Assembly: GCF_016756315.1 (NCBI RefSeq)
Contig: NZ_AP024235.1
Span: 1,240,001-1,304,000, forward strand
Length of the DNA stretch: 64,000 bases
Direction: 5' to 3'
From: Alteromonas sp. KC3
GTDB taxonomy: Bacteria; Pseudomonadota; Gammaproteobacteria; Enterobacterales; Alteromonadaceae
Position numbers and translations under genes: made by a program. Numbering within the stretch: position 1 is the first letter of the stretch; every line of letters starts with the position of its first letter. Below the pieces are notes generated by a model. That model was not told the origin of the DNA, made no database searches, and saw only the letters and a program-made list of their open reading frames with translations. This document shows, piece after piece, positions 8,084 to 18,127 of this stretch.

Positions 8084-9016
8084 ATGCAAGCTAACATTTG
8101 GCAGTTTGACAAAGCAGGAATGCCACTTGTCAAATCTACAAAAACATTACCATCGCCGGGAGCTGGGCGCATTATTGTGCGCAATTATGCAATTGGCGTT
8201 AATCCTGTGGATTGGAAATTTATAGACGATAACCCTCGCAATTGGCAACAGGGTCATGTGCCTGGCGTAGACGGTGCGGGTATCGTTGTTGCTGTAGGTG
8301 AAGGTGTTGATGAAGGATTATTAGGAAAGCGCGTAGCCTATCATCATAGTCTTGGTGAAGACGGAAGCTTTGCCGACCATACGTCTTTATACGCTAACCG
8401 CGTTGTGGAAATTCCTGAGAGTGTTGATTTTGCACTTGCAGCAGCAATGCCGTGCCCTATGCTTACCGCGTGGCAAGCTTTTAGCAAAGTCCCTTTAAGA
8501 GAGGGCGCTGATGTGTTGGTCACGGGGATGGGAGCAGTTAACAAGCTACTTGTTCAACTATTGTCGACCGCCGGCTTTAATGTGCATGTTATTTCGGCAA
8601 GCTTCGCTAAAGCGCAAGCTGAAGCAATGGGCGTGAAAAGTGTGTTTCGCAATGCGCCTAAAGACCAAACATTTTATGCACTGTTCGATGCAAACGGCCC
8701 TGAATATGCTAAAACGCTTGTGCCATTACTTGAGGCCAACGGCCATGTGGTAAGCATTTTGGGCAGAATAGAAGACCCGGTTGATGCGCCTTTCACACGC
8801 ACTATCTCGTACCATGAGATTGCGCTCGGCGCGCTGCACGACTATGGCGATGCTTTACAATGGCAACGTCTTATGCGAGATGGCGAAGCCTTGCTTAACA
8901 GCGTTGCTGAACAGTCGATAATTGTTGAGATCCCTACCATCTTTGAATTTGAAAAGCTTAATGAAGCGCTTCAGTTTTCAAAGCAGGAAAAACGCAAAGC
9001 GGTGGTTACGGTTTAG
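8084..9016 (+). CDS. Medium-chain zinc-type alcohol dehydrogenase/quinone reductase
   Basis: MDR-superfamily oxidoreductase with an N-terminal GroES-like domain (residues 25-110: GVNPVDWKFIDDNP, HVPGVDGAGIVVAVGEGV) and a C-terminal Rossmann domain. The Rossmann motif is VLVTGMGAVNKLLVQLL, a variant of GxGxxG. The structural-zinc cysteines are not seen, as in quinone-reductase-like members. ATG 8084 was chosen because it follows GAGGAAA and begins with a family-like N-terminus; the longer frame from 8009 overlaps the dkgB end. Last gene of the operon. Confidence 0.82.
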   Translation: MQANIWQFDKAGMPLVKSTKTLPSPGAGRIIVRNYAIGVNPVDWKFIDDNPRNWQQGHVPGVDGAGIVVAVGEGVDEGLLGKRVAYHHSLGEDGSFADHTSLYANRVVEIPESVDFALAAAMPCPMLTAWQAFSKVPLREGADVLVTGMGAVNKLLVQLLSTAGFNVHVISASFAKAQAEAMGVKSVFRNAPKDQTFYALFDANGPEYAKTLVPLLEANGHVVSILGRIEDPVDAPFTRTISYHEIALGALHDYGDALQWQRLMRDGEALLNSVAEQSIIVEIPTIFEFEKLNEALQFSKQEKRKAVVTV

Positions 9017-9053
9017 CGCTTCGCCAGACCTATGGGGTCAGACTAACCGTTTT

Positions 9054-10859
9054 TTACGCTCCAATAATCAGATTGCGCCCTTTGTCTTTTGCACGATAAA
9101 GGGCGCTGTCTGCACGCCTAAAGGTATCTACAATATTTTCTGCATTACTGCAGTGTGCCCAGCCAATACTTACGCCTACATGCTTACCTTCAACGTCATT
9201 TATCACAAGGGAGTTAATTGTTTTGTGGACTTTTTGAAGCTGCGATAAGAAGTGCTCATGCTCTTGGGTAGCGTTTTCAGCAGTTTGCGAAACCGGTGCT
9301 TTTCCTTGTGACGGGTGTTTAGGCTCAGCCGTAGGCTTATCAATACGTTGCACTATGGCAAATTCTTCGCCGCCATATCGGCCAGCAATTTGATTGTCAT
9401 TGTTCAAAGGGGCCAATGTTTTAGCAACGGCCTTCAGCACAATGTCGCCCGTCTCGTGACCATAGGTATCGTTAATATTTTTAAAATGATCTAGGTCGAG
9501 CAGGGCAATGAATAACTCAGTGGCGTTTTCGTTGTCTGAAGCAAAGCTTTCATCGACGAAAAAGTCGATACTTCTTCGGTTAGGTAGGCCGGTCAGCGCA
9601 TCGTAAGAGGCAAGTTTAGCCAATACGTCATTTGTTTTTTCTAACTCGAGTGTTCGCTGTTTGACTAACTGTTCTAGTTTTGCCGCTTGTTGCGCTTTGG
9701 TTTGAGCTGCCACTTTTTGCGCGTCTCTTTCTCTTTGTACAACGTTAACCATATAGCGCGTGGTAAGGGCGACAATGAACAAACACGTTAGCACAACCCC
9801 AGACATAAAGGTGGCTACAGGGTCTAACTGTATGTCCACATCAAATAAAGCCACAATGATAAGGAAAAAGGTGCTGAGTGTTACCGGAAACATAGCGCAA
9901 GCCAGCCATTTTGCGCGGTCAGAGCCCCGACGATGCTCGACAGTAATAACGATTACAGCGACAACGATAAACAAAAAGAAAAGTAAAACGGGAAGTCTTA
10001 GTGCCAAGTCGAGTCCGACGGTTTGCCATACGATAATGCCAATTATGGGGAGCGAGAAGCAGAATTGCTTTACCCATGTTGAACCGAAAACGTGGTGTCC
10101 TTCTCTCGCTAAGCTGGCAAATACCACCCAAAATGAAGAAAGCAAAACGGCATAAATACTTATCGCGTAACTAATATCATTCAAACTTGGATATTGCGGC
10201 CATAACAATTCAAAGGCGTATCCAAACACGCGAAAAAACCAAAACGTCGTTGCAAAAATAAAGGTCGCAAAGCTCAAAAAAACAAGATTTCGGCTAGCGA
10301 CAAACCCTAACAGGCACAACACGGTAAGTAATGCCATAGCACCAAAAAATGCCATATCCCGCTGAATAGTATTCACATACATATTGGTAAAATATTCAGG
10401 CGTGCCTACAACAAAAGAATAGCGTAGGATTTCTCCTGCCATATACCCTTGTATCTTAGCGGTTTCCATCTCGTTGAGTAAGATTGGAAAGTGATAGTTT
10501 GAAACGTGAATTTCTCTGGATGTAAAAGGGTAAGCGTCACCTGTCTTCCATACCTTCTCACCACTTTGTACTACCAATGTTTTCATTGCTGGAAAACCAA
10601 TACTGAACCATACGGGAATGGCGTCTTTTGTGGTGTTTTTGATGTTGACGCGAAAATGCAGGTATTGATGTGCTTGTCTATCAAGCGATGAGGCATCTTT
10701 TACCCAATGAAGATCGTCTGAAGAGGGAGAGTCGCTTAGTGCAAACTCCATATGGTCATTTAATGGAAGGGAAGTATTAACTGGATTGAAATTGACTGCG
10801 GCTGCCGCGCTTTTGCAAAAGAGCAATAGCGTAATAAGCAAAAACCAACTTCTTGTCAT
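9054..10859 (-). CDS. Membrane diguanylate cyclase with 7TMR-DISM sensor
   Basis: Makes cyclic di-GMP from GTP in response to an extracytoplasmic signal. It has a signal peptide (residues 1-20), a periplasmic 7TMR-DISM extracellular domain (about 25-170), seven predicted membrane helices (about 180-375), a coiled-coil linker (about 385-425) and a GGDEF domain. The active motif GGEEF is near residue 495. The RxxD product-inhibition site is absent; the corresponding residues are N/D/N/Q. The central domain contains an insertion rich in Glu, Lys and Pro after GGEEF. It converges with the reductase operon. Confidence 0.92.
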   Translation of the reverse strand: MTRSWFLLITLLLFCKSAAAAVNFNPVNTSLPLNDHMEFALSDSPSSDDLHWVKDASSLDRQAHQYLHFRVNIKNTTKDAIPVWFSIGFPAMKTLVVQSGEKVWKTGDAYPFTSREIHVSNYHFPILLNEMETAKIQGYMAGEILRYSFVVGTPEYFTNMYVNTIQRDMAFFGAMALLTVLCLLGFVASRNLVFLSFATFIFATTFWFFRVFGYAFELLWPQYPSLNDISYAISIYAVLLSSFWVVFASLAREGHHVFGSTWVKQFCFSLPIIGIIVWQTVGLDLALRLPVLLFFLFIVVAVIVITVEHRRGSDRAKWLACAMFPVTLSTFFLIIVALFDVDIQLDPVATFMSGVVLTCLFIVALTTRYMVNVVQRERDAQKVAAQTKAQQAAKLEQLVKQRTLELEKTNDVLAKLASYDALTGLPNRRSIDFFVDESFASDNENATELFIALLDLDHFKNINDTYGHETGDIVLKAVAKTLAPLNNDNQIAGRYGGEEFAIVQRIDKPTAEPKHPSQGKAPVSQTAENATQEHEHFLSQLQKVHKTINSLVINDVEGKHVGVSIGWAHCSNAENIVDTFRRADSALYRAKDKGRNLIIGA

Positions 10860-11226
10860 GCAACGTCCTTGTTTGAACCTTTAGTCACTACAGTGATTTT
10901 TAACCACAACTTCATTGGCTCACTATATCACAACACAAGTGCCAAGCTAGAGGCGCTTGTCAACTGAAAACGTGAAAGCGTATTTGTTGAAATGGTTGAG
11001 TGGATTAAATAACGTATTTTGCTCGATAAAGATGACAAAGTTTCTTGCCAATTCGCTCTACTGTTACGCGTTGTAAAATGCTAAAATCCGCGCCAATAAA
11101 TTCCATGCCGTATCAAGCGTTTTATCGCAACAGTAGATTTGCGCGGAAAAGCCATGCTTATCCGTTACAAAACGCGCCTGCAAATACGTTGTTTGCAGAG
11201 ATAATAGATAACGAAGATAAGTATTG
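10860..11226. other. Intergenic region between divergent cyclase and prfC
   Basis: A 367-base stretch with no convincing gene. Short open frames on both strands lack ribosome sites and known motifs. A small dyad TCACT-AC-AGTGA (10885-10896) lies just upstream of the cyclase start and may be an operator. It should hold promoters for both flanking genes, but no strong -35/-10 pair was identified. Confidence 0.5.
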
Positions 11227-12816
11227 ATGTCAGATAAAAAGCTGTTAGAAGAGATTAAAAAGCGACGTACGTTCGCGATTATATCGCACCCCGATGCGGG
11301 TAAAACCACCATTACTGAAAAGGTATTGTTGTTCGGACGCGCGTTACAAACTGCCGGCACCGTGAAGGGCAAAAAGTCTGGTCAACATGCCAAGTCAGAC
11401 TGGATGGAAATGGAGAAAGAACGTGGTATCTCTGTTACCACCTCTGTGATGCAGTTTCCATACAGCGATCACCTCGTCAATCTACTGGATACTCCGGGGC
11501 ACGAAGACTTCTCTGAAGATACCTATCGTACACTTACGGCAGTTGACTCATGCCTAATGGTTATCGATGCCGCGAAAGGGGTTGAGGATAGAACGCGCAA
11601 GTTGATGGAAGTAACGCGTCTTCGCGATACGCCTATCGTAACCTTTATGAACAAGCTTGACCGAGATATCCGTGACCCTATGGAGCTACTTGACGAAGTA
11701 GAAACTGAGCTTGATATTTTGTGTGCGCCAATTACCTGGCCTATCGGCTGTGGAAAAAGCTTTAAAGGCGTTTACCACTTACATCGTGACGAAACTATTT
11801 TGTACCAAAGCGGCCAAGGTCACACCATTCAAGATGTACGTATCATTAAAGGGTTGGATAACCCAGAGCTTGATACTGCAGTTGGAAGCGATCTGGCTGA
11901 AACGCTTCGCGATGAACTTGAGCTTGTGCGCGGTGCGTCGAATGAATTCGAGCAAGAATTATTCTTGGAAGGTCAGTTAACACCAGTATTCTTTGGAACG
12001 GCATTGGGTAACTTTGGTGTAGACCATATGCTAGACGGTTTAGTGGAGTGGGCTCCTGCACCATTAGGCCGTGACACTGAAGAAGGCACGATTGAAAGTA
12101 CTGACGGCAAGTTCAGTGGTTTTGTATTTAAAATTCAAGCCAACATGGACCCTAAACACCGTGACCGTATTGCATTCTGTCGAATTGTATCGGGTAAGTA
12201 CGAAAAAGGCATGAAAATGCGCAATAGTCGTTTAGGTAAAGACGTGCGTATTTCTGATGCATTAACCTTTTTGGCAGGCGATCGCGCCTTGTTGGAAGAA
12301 GCGTATGCCGGCGATATTATCGGTTTGCACAATCACGGTACTATTCGTATAGGTGACACCTTTACTTCGGGCGATAACTATCGCTTTACGGGGATTCCTA
12401 ACTTTGCACCTGAGCTGTTTAAACGTATCCGCTTAAAAGATCCGCTTAAGCAAAAGCAATTATTAAAAGGCCTTATCCAGCTTTCTGAAGAAGGTGCGGT
12501 ACAGGTTTTCCGTCCGTTGGCGAATAACGATTTGATTGTTGGTGCGGTTGGTGTGCTGCAGTTTGATGTCGTGGTTGCGCGCCTTAAGGCAGAATACAAC
12601 GTTGATGCGCTTTACGAACATGTAAACGTCGCTACCGCGCGTTGGGTATACAGTGGCGATGAGAAAAAGCTGGATGAATTTAGACGCAAAGGTGAGCAAA
12701 ACCTTGCGCTAGATGGTGGTGACAACCTGACGTACATTGCGCCCACTATGGTGAATTTGCAGCTAGCGCAAGAGCGTTATCCAGATATCCAGTTTACAAA
12801 CACGCGCGAAAATTAA
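11227..12816 (+). CDS. prfC: Peptide chain release factor 3
   Basis: Translational GTPase that removes RF1/RF2 from the ribosome after peptide release. The G domain is intact: P-loop SHPDAGKTT near residue 18, switch [20 protein letters not shown], and NKLDRD for guanine specificity. Domains II and III follow, and the length (529 aa) equals E. coli RF3. ATG 11227 gives the canonical [14 protein letters not shown] N-terminus; the in-frame TTG just before it is less likely. Confidence 0.97.
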   Translation: MSDKKLLEEIKKRRTFAIISHPDAGKTTITEKVLLFGRALQTAGTVKGKKSGQHAKSDWMEMEKERGISVTTSVMQFPYSDHLVNLLDTPGHEDFSEDTYRTLTAVDSCLMVIDAAKGVEDRTRKLMEVTRLRDTPIVTFMNKLDRDIRDPMELLDEVETELDILCAPITWPIGCGKSFKGVYHLHRDETILYQSGQGHTIQDVRIIKGLDNPELDTAVGSDLAETLRDELELVRGASNEFEQELFLEGQLTPVFFGTALGNFGVDHMLDGLVEWAPAPLGRDTEEGTIESTDGKFSGFVFKIQANMDPKHRDRIAFCRIVSGKYEKGMKMRNSRLGKDVRISDALTFLAGDRALLEEAYAGDIIGLHNHGTIRIGDTFTSGDNYRFTGIPNFAPELFKRIRLKDPLKQKQLLKGLIQLSEEGAVQVFRPLANNDLIVGAVGVLQFDVVVARLKAEYNVDALYEHVNVATARWVYSGDEKKLDEFRRKGEQNLALDGGDNLTYIAPTMVNLQLAQERYPDIQFTNTREN

Positions 12817-12880
12817 ACTTGTAGAAGTCAAAGCTTGCTAAGAGCAAAGCGAGCAAAGAGCAAAAAAGACAAAATATATT

Positions 12881-14611
12881 ATGAACATACATGCACTATT
12901 AGTTAACCGTTTCACTGATGCACTACAAGAAATGGGCGTAGACAATGCACCCGTACCAGTGTCGCGCAGCGCTCGACCAGAGTTTGGCGAATACCAATTC
13001 AACGGTGCCATGGCGTTGGCTAAGCAGCTTAAACAGAAGCCTCGTGATATTGCCGAAAAGATCGTTGAAACGGTAAAGCTTGACGACATTGCCAGCAAAC
13101 TTGAAGTCGCCGGCCCAGGTTTTATCAACGTACACCTTAGCGATGCTTGGCTTGCAAACCAATGTGAATCGTCGTTAAACGATTCGCGTCTTGGCATTAC
13201 AAAATCACAAGAACAAAACATTGTAGTGGATTACTCATCGCCAAACTTGGCCAAAGAGATGCACGTGGGTCACCTACGTACCACGATCATTGGCGATGCA
13301 GTGGTGAAAGTACTTGAATTCTTAGGGCATAACGTTATTCGTCAGAACCACATGGGCGACTGGGGTACGCAGTTTGGTATGCTACTCGCGCACCTTTCTG
13401 ACAAACTTCAAGACGAGGTGGCTGAGACAGCCCTGTCTGACCTTGAAGACTTTTATCGTGAAGCCAAAGTGCGCTTTGACGAAGAAGAAGGTTTTGCCGA
13501 TCGTGCGCGTGAATACGTGGTTAAGCTTCAAGGTGGCGATGCCCAGTGCTTAGCGTTATGGGAAAAATTCATCGATGTATCAATTGCACATTCAGAAGAA
13601 GTGTACGACAAACTAAATGTTAGCCTAACGCGCAAAGACATTATGGGTGAGTCAGCATACAACGACGATCTCGCAAACGTTATTAGCGACCTAAAAGCAC
13701 AAGGTATTGCGGTAGAAGACCAAGGTGCGCAGGTGGTGTTTATCCCAGAACTTGCCGACAAAGAAGGCAACCCTGCGGTGTACATTGTACAAAAATCAGG
13801 TGGCGGCTATTTGTACGCAACCACTGACCTTGCTGCAATGCGCTATCGCAGTGGCAAACTTAACGCCGATCGCACCCTTATTCTTACTGATGCCCGTCAG
13901 GCACTGCATTTCAAACAAACTGAAATTGTGGGTCGTAAAGCCGGCTTTATGAAAGAAGAACAGACTTACGAGCATTGCCCATTCGGTATGATGTTAGGCA
14001 GTGACGGTAAACCATTTAAAACCCGTACTGGCGGTACGGTTAAGTTGGTGGAATTGCTGGATGAAGCCGTTGAACGTGCGGGTAAATTAATTGCCGAGCG
14101 CGACAATGACCTAACGGAGGCAGAGCTTAAAGAAGTGGCGCGTAAAGTGGGTATTGGCGCGGTTAAATACGCAGACCTATCTAAAAACCGCACCACAGAC
14201 TACATGTTCAACTGGGACTCGATGCTAAGCTTCGAAGGTAATACCGCACCTTACCTTCAATATGCGTACACGCGTGTGAAGAGCTTGTTTAGAAAAGCGG
14301 GTGTGAATATGGCAAGCATGCCAGTGGACATCACTGTCGCTGAAAAGCAAGAGCATGCCCTTGCAGTATTACTACTTCAATTTGAAGAAGTGATTGGTAT
14401 GGTCTCTCGTGAAGCAACACCGCATGTGTTGTGTACATATCTTTATGATGTGGCCTCTGCGTTTATGACCTTCTACGAAGCATGCCCTATGTTAAAAGAC
14501 GGGATTGAGCCTCAGGTTCGCGATAGCCGTCTGGCACTGTCAGCGTTGGTTGCCAAAACACTCGAGCAAGGATTAACGCTACTTGGTATTGAAACACTAG
14601 AAAAAATGTAG
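12881..14611 (+). CDS. argS: Arginyl-tRNA synthetase
   Basis: Class I synthetase charging tRNA-Arg. It has the N-terminal Add-1 tRNA-recognition domain (residues 1-90), the HIGH-type signature HVGH near residue 128 within [15 protein letters not shown], and a Rossmann core. As in E. coli ArgS, the KMSKS position is replaced by a [15 protein letters not shown] loop. The C-terminal DALR anticodon-binding domain ends [20 protein letters not shown]. Length 576 aa is normal. The leader just upstream (12838-12867) contains repeated AGAGCAAA units and no obvious ribosome site. Confidence 0.97.
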   Translation: MNIHALLVNRFTDALQEMGVDNAPVPVSRSARPEFGEYQFNGAMALAKQLKQKPRDIAEKIVETVKLDDIASKLEVAGPGFINVHLSDAWLANQCESSLNDSRLGITKSQEQNIVVDYSSPNLAKEMHVGHLRTTIIGDAVVKVLEFLGHNVIRQNHMGDWGTQFGMLLAHLSDKLQDEVAETALSDLEDFYREAKVRFDEEEGFADRAREYVVKLQGGDAQCLALWEKFIDVSIAHSEEVYDKLNVSLTRKDIMGESAYNDDLANVISDLKAQGIAVEDQGAQVVFIPELADKEGNPAVYIVQKSGGGYLYATTDLAAMRYRSGKLNADRTLILTDARQALHFKQTEIVGRKAGFMKEEQTYEHCPFGMMLGSDGKPFKTRTGGTVKLVELLDEAVERAGKLIAERDNDLTEAELKEVARKVGIGAVKYADLSKNRTTDYMFNWDSMLSFEGNTAPYLQYAYTRVKSLFRKAGVNMASMPVDITVAEKQEHALAVLLLQFEEVIGMVSREATPHVLCTYLYDVASAFMTFYEACPMLKDGIEPQVRDSRLALSALVAKTLEQGLTLLGIETLEKM

Positions 14612-14642
14612 CGTTCGCGGTACAACACGTACGGTGATATCG

Positions 14643-14674
14643 AAAAGGCTGACATTTATTGTCAGCCTTTTTTT
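14643..14674 (+). terminator. Rho-independent terminator of argS
   Basis: AAAAGGCTGACA (14643-14654) pairs perfectly with TGTCAGCCTTTT (14660-14671) around a five-base loop and runs into seven T residues. It lies 31 bases after the argS stop. The A tract on the left side makes it potentially bidirectional. Confidence 0.9.
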
Positions 14675-14785
14675 ATGCTTAGCTATTAATTGTATCTGTA
14701 GCGTAAATATATGCTATTCCACAGAACCGTTAGTGCTATTGTTACCTATAAAGAAAAACATTAAAAACAACGATAGGAATCTCAC

Positions 14786-15355
14786 ATGACCAAGATCCTT
14801 GCATTTGCAGGCAGTACCCGAAAAGGTTCATTTAACCAAGCTATCATGAAAGTCGCTGCAGAAGGTGCGCGCGAAGCTGGCGCTGAAGTCACTGTCATCG
14901 ATTTAGCCGATTACCAAATGCCACTATTCAACGAAGATGAAGAAGCTGAATTTGGCACACCTGAAAAAGCGCAGGCCTTCAAAGAGCTGCTAATGAGCCA
15001 TGATGGCTTCCTTATCGCTTCTCCTGAATACAATTCAAGCTATCCCGCTCTTCTCAAAAATGCTATCGACTGGGCATCGCGTATGAGTGAAGGTGAAAAG
15101 CCGCTACAAGCTTATCGCGGCAAAGTGGCTGGTATTATGGCTGCATCTGCTGGTGGATTAGGCGGCATGCGCGTTTTAGTCGTGCTAAGAATGCTGTTGG
15201 AAAACTTAGGCACCATGGTTATTCCTAATCAAAAAGCTATCGCCAAAGTGAACACGTTAATGAATGATGATGGCGAAATATCTGACGAAAAAACCATTAA
15301 ACAGCTGAAAAACCTAGGTAAAGAAACCGCTGAAATGGCGGCCAAACTTAGCTAA
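14786..15355 (+). CDS. NAD(P)H-dependent FMN reductase
   Basis: Flavodoxin-fold reductase of the NADPH-dependent FMN reductase family (chromate/azo/quinone reductase type). The phosphate-binding loop FAGSTRKGSFNQ is at residues 6-17. The second conserved segment SPEYNSSYPALLKNAIDWAS is at about 80-100, and the GGLGGMRV stretch near residue 126 is also present. Length 189 aa is standard and it is probably a soluble homodimer. A GGAA ribosome site precedes the ATG. It stands alone behind the argS terminator, so it has its own promoter. Confidence 0.88.
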   Translation: MTKILAFAGSTRKGSFNQAIMKVAAEGAREAGAEVTVIDLADYQMPLFNEDEEAEFGTPEKAQAFKELLMSHDGFLIASPEYNSSYPALLKNAIDWASRMSEGEKPLQAYRGKVAGIMAASAGGLGGMRVLVVLRMLLENLGTMVIPNQKAIAKVNTLMNDDGEISDEKTIKQLKNLGKETAEMAAKLS

Positions 15356-15427
15356 TACTGGTAATTACGCAAAAAACGCGTAGGGTAGAAATCTACCTTG
15401 CGCGTTATATGCGGAGCTACCAAAGCC

Positions 15428-16966
15428 ATGGAAGAAAATGATAACGTAAAGCAAAACATGCTTTTAGCGCTTAACGCGCGTATCCACCAAACATCTGACG
15501 ACGGCCGTCAACATCATATCGAAAAGCGAAAACGTAAAGGTTTTAACAGCGCTAGAGAAAACCTGGCTTTGCTTTGTGACACGCAAACATTTCAAGAATA
15601 CGGGCAATTCGCCGTTGCTGCACAAAGGCAGCGCAAAGACTATGAAAAGCTGAAGTCTGATACCGCCGCCGACGGCGTTATTACGGGCATCGGTCATGTA
15701 AATGCAGGGGCTTTTCCCACTGGACAAACCGCAACGGCATTGGTGATAAACGATTATAGCGTGCTTGCGGGTACGCAGGGGTATTTTCACCACTTAAAAT
15801 TAGACAGAATGATAGACGTTGCCAAACAACGAAACCTACCTGTCATCATGTTTACCGAAGGTGGGGGAGGAAGGCCTGGCGATACTGATATTACTACCGT
15901 TAATTCGGGGCTTCAGTGCCAGTCGTTCTCAAATTGGGCATCGCTATCGGGTGTTGTGCCTAGAATAGCGGTAAATAACGGCTATTGCTTTGCAGGCAAC
16001 GCGGCGCTTTTTGGCTCTGCAGATATCACTATTGCCACTTCATCGTCGAGTATTGGTATGGCTGGTCCCGCCATGATTGAAGGCGGTGGACTCGGTGTGT
16101 TTTCACCAGAACAAATTGGCCCTATTGAAACCCAAGCCCAAAACGGTGTTGTCGATATTGTCGTTAATGACGAAAACCATGCCATTGATATTGCTAAGTT
16201 TTGTTTATCCTTCTTTCAGGGTGATGTTGAGCACTGGCAAGCATCATCGCAAGAGAACATTTTTTCGTTGTTACCAAATGATCGTCGTTTTGCTTATGAC
16301 GTTCGACAGATCATTAATACCTTGGTGGACACCAACAGTTTTATTGAACTAAAAGCACAATACGGTGGCGCAATTATTACTGGTTTTTGTCGCTTTAAAG
16401 GTAAAGCGGTGGGCATGATTGCGAGTAACTGCAAAGTGTTAGGCGGGGCAATAGATGTTGATGCCGCCGAGAAATGCGCTGACTTTCTTGCGCTTTGCCA
16501 GCGTTTTTCGCTGCCCGTCGCAAGTCTATGTGACACGCCTGGATTTATGGTAGGGCCTGAGCACGAAAAGCTGGGGGCAGTGCGACGCCTGAATCGTATG
16601 TTCTCAGTTGGGGCTAGTCTAAATGTGCCTTTTATCGCCGTTGTCTTAAGGAAGTGCTACGGGCTTGGGGCGCAAGCCATGTTAGGAGGCAGCACGTCAA
16701 AGCCTGATTATACGGTGTCTTGGCCAAGCGGTGAATTCGGAGCAATGGGCCTTGAAGGCGCAGTAAAGCTTGGATTTAAGGCTGAACTAGAGCAAATATC
16801 TGACGATGAAGAACGACATGCACGTTTTGACACCTTATTGAAACAGGCCTACGCAAAAGGGCAGGCGAGTGAAGTCGCGTCAGTATTAGAAATAGATGCC
16901 GTTATCGACCCAGTCAAAACACGAGACATTATTGCTGACTTTTTCGCATCGCAAACTGTTAAGTAA
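15428..16966 (+). CDS. Acyl-CoA carboxyltransferase (PccB-like), orphan
   Basis: Carboxyltransferase subunit of the biotin-dependent acyl-CoA carboxylase type, with two crotonase-like halves. The N-terminal half contains TEGGGGRPGD and the acyl-CoA loop SSSIGMAGPAMIEGGGLG. The C-terminal half contains GVASLCDTPGFMVGPEHEK-like and LRKCYGLGAQAMLGG segments, as in propionyl- or methylcrotonyl-CoA carboxylase beta chains. About 512 aa. No biotin carboxylase or biotin carrier gene lies nearby, so its partner must be elsewhere or it acts differently. ATG 15428 was preferred to the TTG at 15398; GGAG lies 12 bases upstream. Confidence 0.8.
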   Translation: MEENDNVKQNMLLALNARIHQTSDDGRQHHIEKRKRKGFNSARENLALLCDTQTFQEYGQFAVAAQRQRKDYEKLKSDTAADGVITGIGHVNAGAFPTGQTATALVINDYSVLAGTQGYFHHLKLDRMIDVAKQRNLPVIMFTEGGGGRPGDTDITTVNSGLQCQSFSNWASLSGVVPRIAVNNGYCFAGNAALFGSADITIATSSSSIGMAGPAMIEGGGLGVFSPEQIGPIETQAQNGVVDIVVNDENHAIDIAKFCLSFFQGDVEHWQASSQENIFSLLPNDRRFAYDVRQIINTLVDTNSFIELKAQYGGAIITGFCRFKGKAVGMIASNCKVLGGAIDVDAAEKCADFLALCQRFSLPVASLCDTPGFMVGPEHEKLGAVRRLNRMFSVGASLNVPFIAVVLRKCYGLGAQAMLGGSTSKPDYTVSWPSGEFGAMGLEGAVKLGFKAELEQISDDEERHARFDTLLKQAYAKGQASEVASVLEIDAVIDPVKTRDIIADFFASQTVK

Positions 16967-17131
16967 AATGATTCCAAAAAAGGTTCTCCACTTTTTTTCT
17001 ATCGATCGCATTCAGCCAAACAAAATACATGCTTTTTAATTGGCTGAAATACCGTTATGTGACTAATCTAAAATAAAAAACTTTAGACTTTAAACTTTCG
17101 TAGTACCTGATTCGATAGAACGGAGGCTTTG

Positions 17132-18109
17132 ATGTTCGACAGACTATTTGACGGTAGTCTAATGCCACATGGTCATTGCTTACTTTGGCGGTGGGATTTG
17201 TTGTTTCTGCATCTCGGTGGCGATTTGATGACAGTTGTCGCATATTCAGTAATCCCCCTTGGTATTTTCTATTTCCTATATAAACGAAAAGACATCAAAT
17301 TTGATGGTTTAGCAGCCTTATTCGCTTGCTTTATCGCATTTTGTGGCTTGTCGCATTTAGCTGGTATCGTCAATATCTGGAATGGCTACTATTTTATAGA
17401 AGGAGCAATTAAGTTCGCTACGGGTTTGGTATCAATAGTAACGGCCTACTATTTGTGGAAACTGATGCCCGTTTTTATCAACATACCAAGCATTACTATG
17501 TTGAAAGAGCGTAATAAAGCGTTAGAAGAACTTAAAGCACAGCTAGAAGAAGCTAACCACTCTCTTGAAGAAAAGGTAAAAGAGAGAACATTAGAATTGG
17601 AACAGCAAGCTAACACTGACGCAGTGACCGGTGTTGCCAGTCGCTTTTGTATTATGGAAACGCTTAATCACAACTGTGGGCTTTTCGAACGGTACGGCCG
17701 TCCTTTTTCAATTCTGATGATAGACGTAGACCACTTTAAGGATGTAAACGATACCCATGGCCACCAAGCAGGTGATGAGGTGCTATCGCTAATGGCAGAA
17801 TGTATTTCAAATAATATCCGCTCAGTTGACGCCATTGGCCGTTATGGCGGTGAAGAGTTTCTAGTTATATTGCCAGAAACGCCACAGAACATCGCTATCG
17901 ATCTCGCTGAGCGCATACGAACAGGTGTTGAAAAACTGTCTTTGCCCTTTGAAATAGAAGTCACCTGTAGTGTTGGCGTGTCGACTATGACACAAGGTTT
18001 GTCAGATGATGGTTTAGTAAGCCAAGCAGATCACGCCTTATACACAGCTAAACGTTCAGGCCGAAATCAGGTTGTTGTATTCGAGGAAAGTATGTCTGAA
18101 AGCCCTTAG
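17132..18109 (+). CDS. Diguanylate cyclase with ethylene-receptor-like membrane domain
   Basis: Residues 20-110 form three hydrophobic helices resembling the ethylene-binding domain of plant ETR1 and bacterial Etr1 proteins. Asp31, Tyr38, Ile41, Pro42, Ile68, Cys71 and His75 correspond to the seven ETR1 residues known to be essential for copper-dependent ethylene binding, all at a constant offset of six. A coiled coil (about 128-160) leads to a GGDEF domain with active-site GGEEF at 239-243 and an intact RSVD inhibition site at 230-233. The ATG follows an excellent CGGAGG site. It is a single-gene unit. The cyclic di-GMP output is secure; the ligand is inference. Confidence 0.9.
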   Translation: MFDRLFDGSLMPHGHCLLWRWDLLFLHLGGDLMTVVAYSVIPLGIFYFLYKRKDIKFDGLAALFACFIAFCGLSHLAGIVNIWNGYYFIEGAIKFATGLVSIVTAYYLWKLMPVFINIPSITMLKERNKALEELKAQLEEANHSLEEKVKERTLELEQQANTDAVTGVASRFCIMETLNHNCGLFERYGRPFSILMIDVDHFKDVNDTHGHQAGDEVLSLMAECISNNIRSVDAIGRYGGEEFLVILPETPQNIAIDLAERIRTGVEKLSLPFEIEVTCSVGVSTMTQGLSDDGLVSQADHALYTAKRSGRNQVVVFEESMSESP

Positions 18110-18127
18110 AACTGTAGTTAGAATTTC

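Noticed and set aside
9020..9052. GGGGTCAGAC-like sequence resembling fragments of REP-type repeats
   Set aside because: Single short copy with no partner repeat or transposase in the window; too little to call a mobile-element relic.
11045..11227. 60-codon frame upstream of prfC, and a minus-strand frame over the same region
   Set aside because: No ribosome site, basic low-complexity translation, overlaps the prfC start; judged chance openings.
12838..12870. Repeated AGAGCAAA units before argS
   Set aside because: Short, imperfect, A-rich duplication with no known regulatory meaning; probably local slippage.
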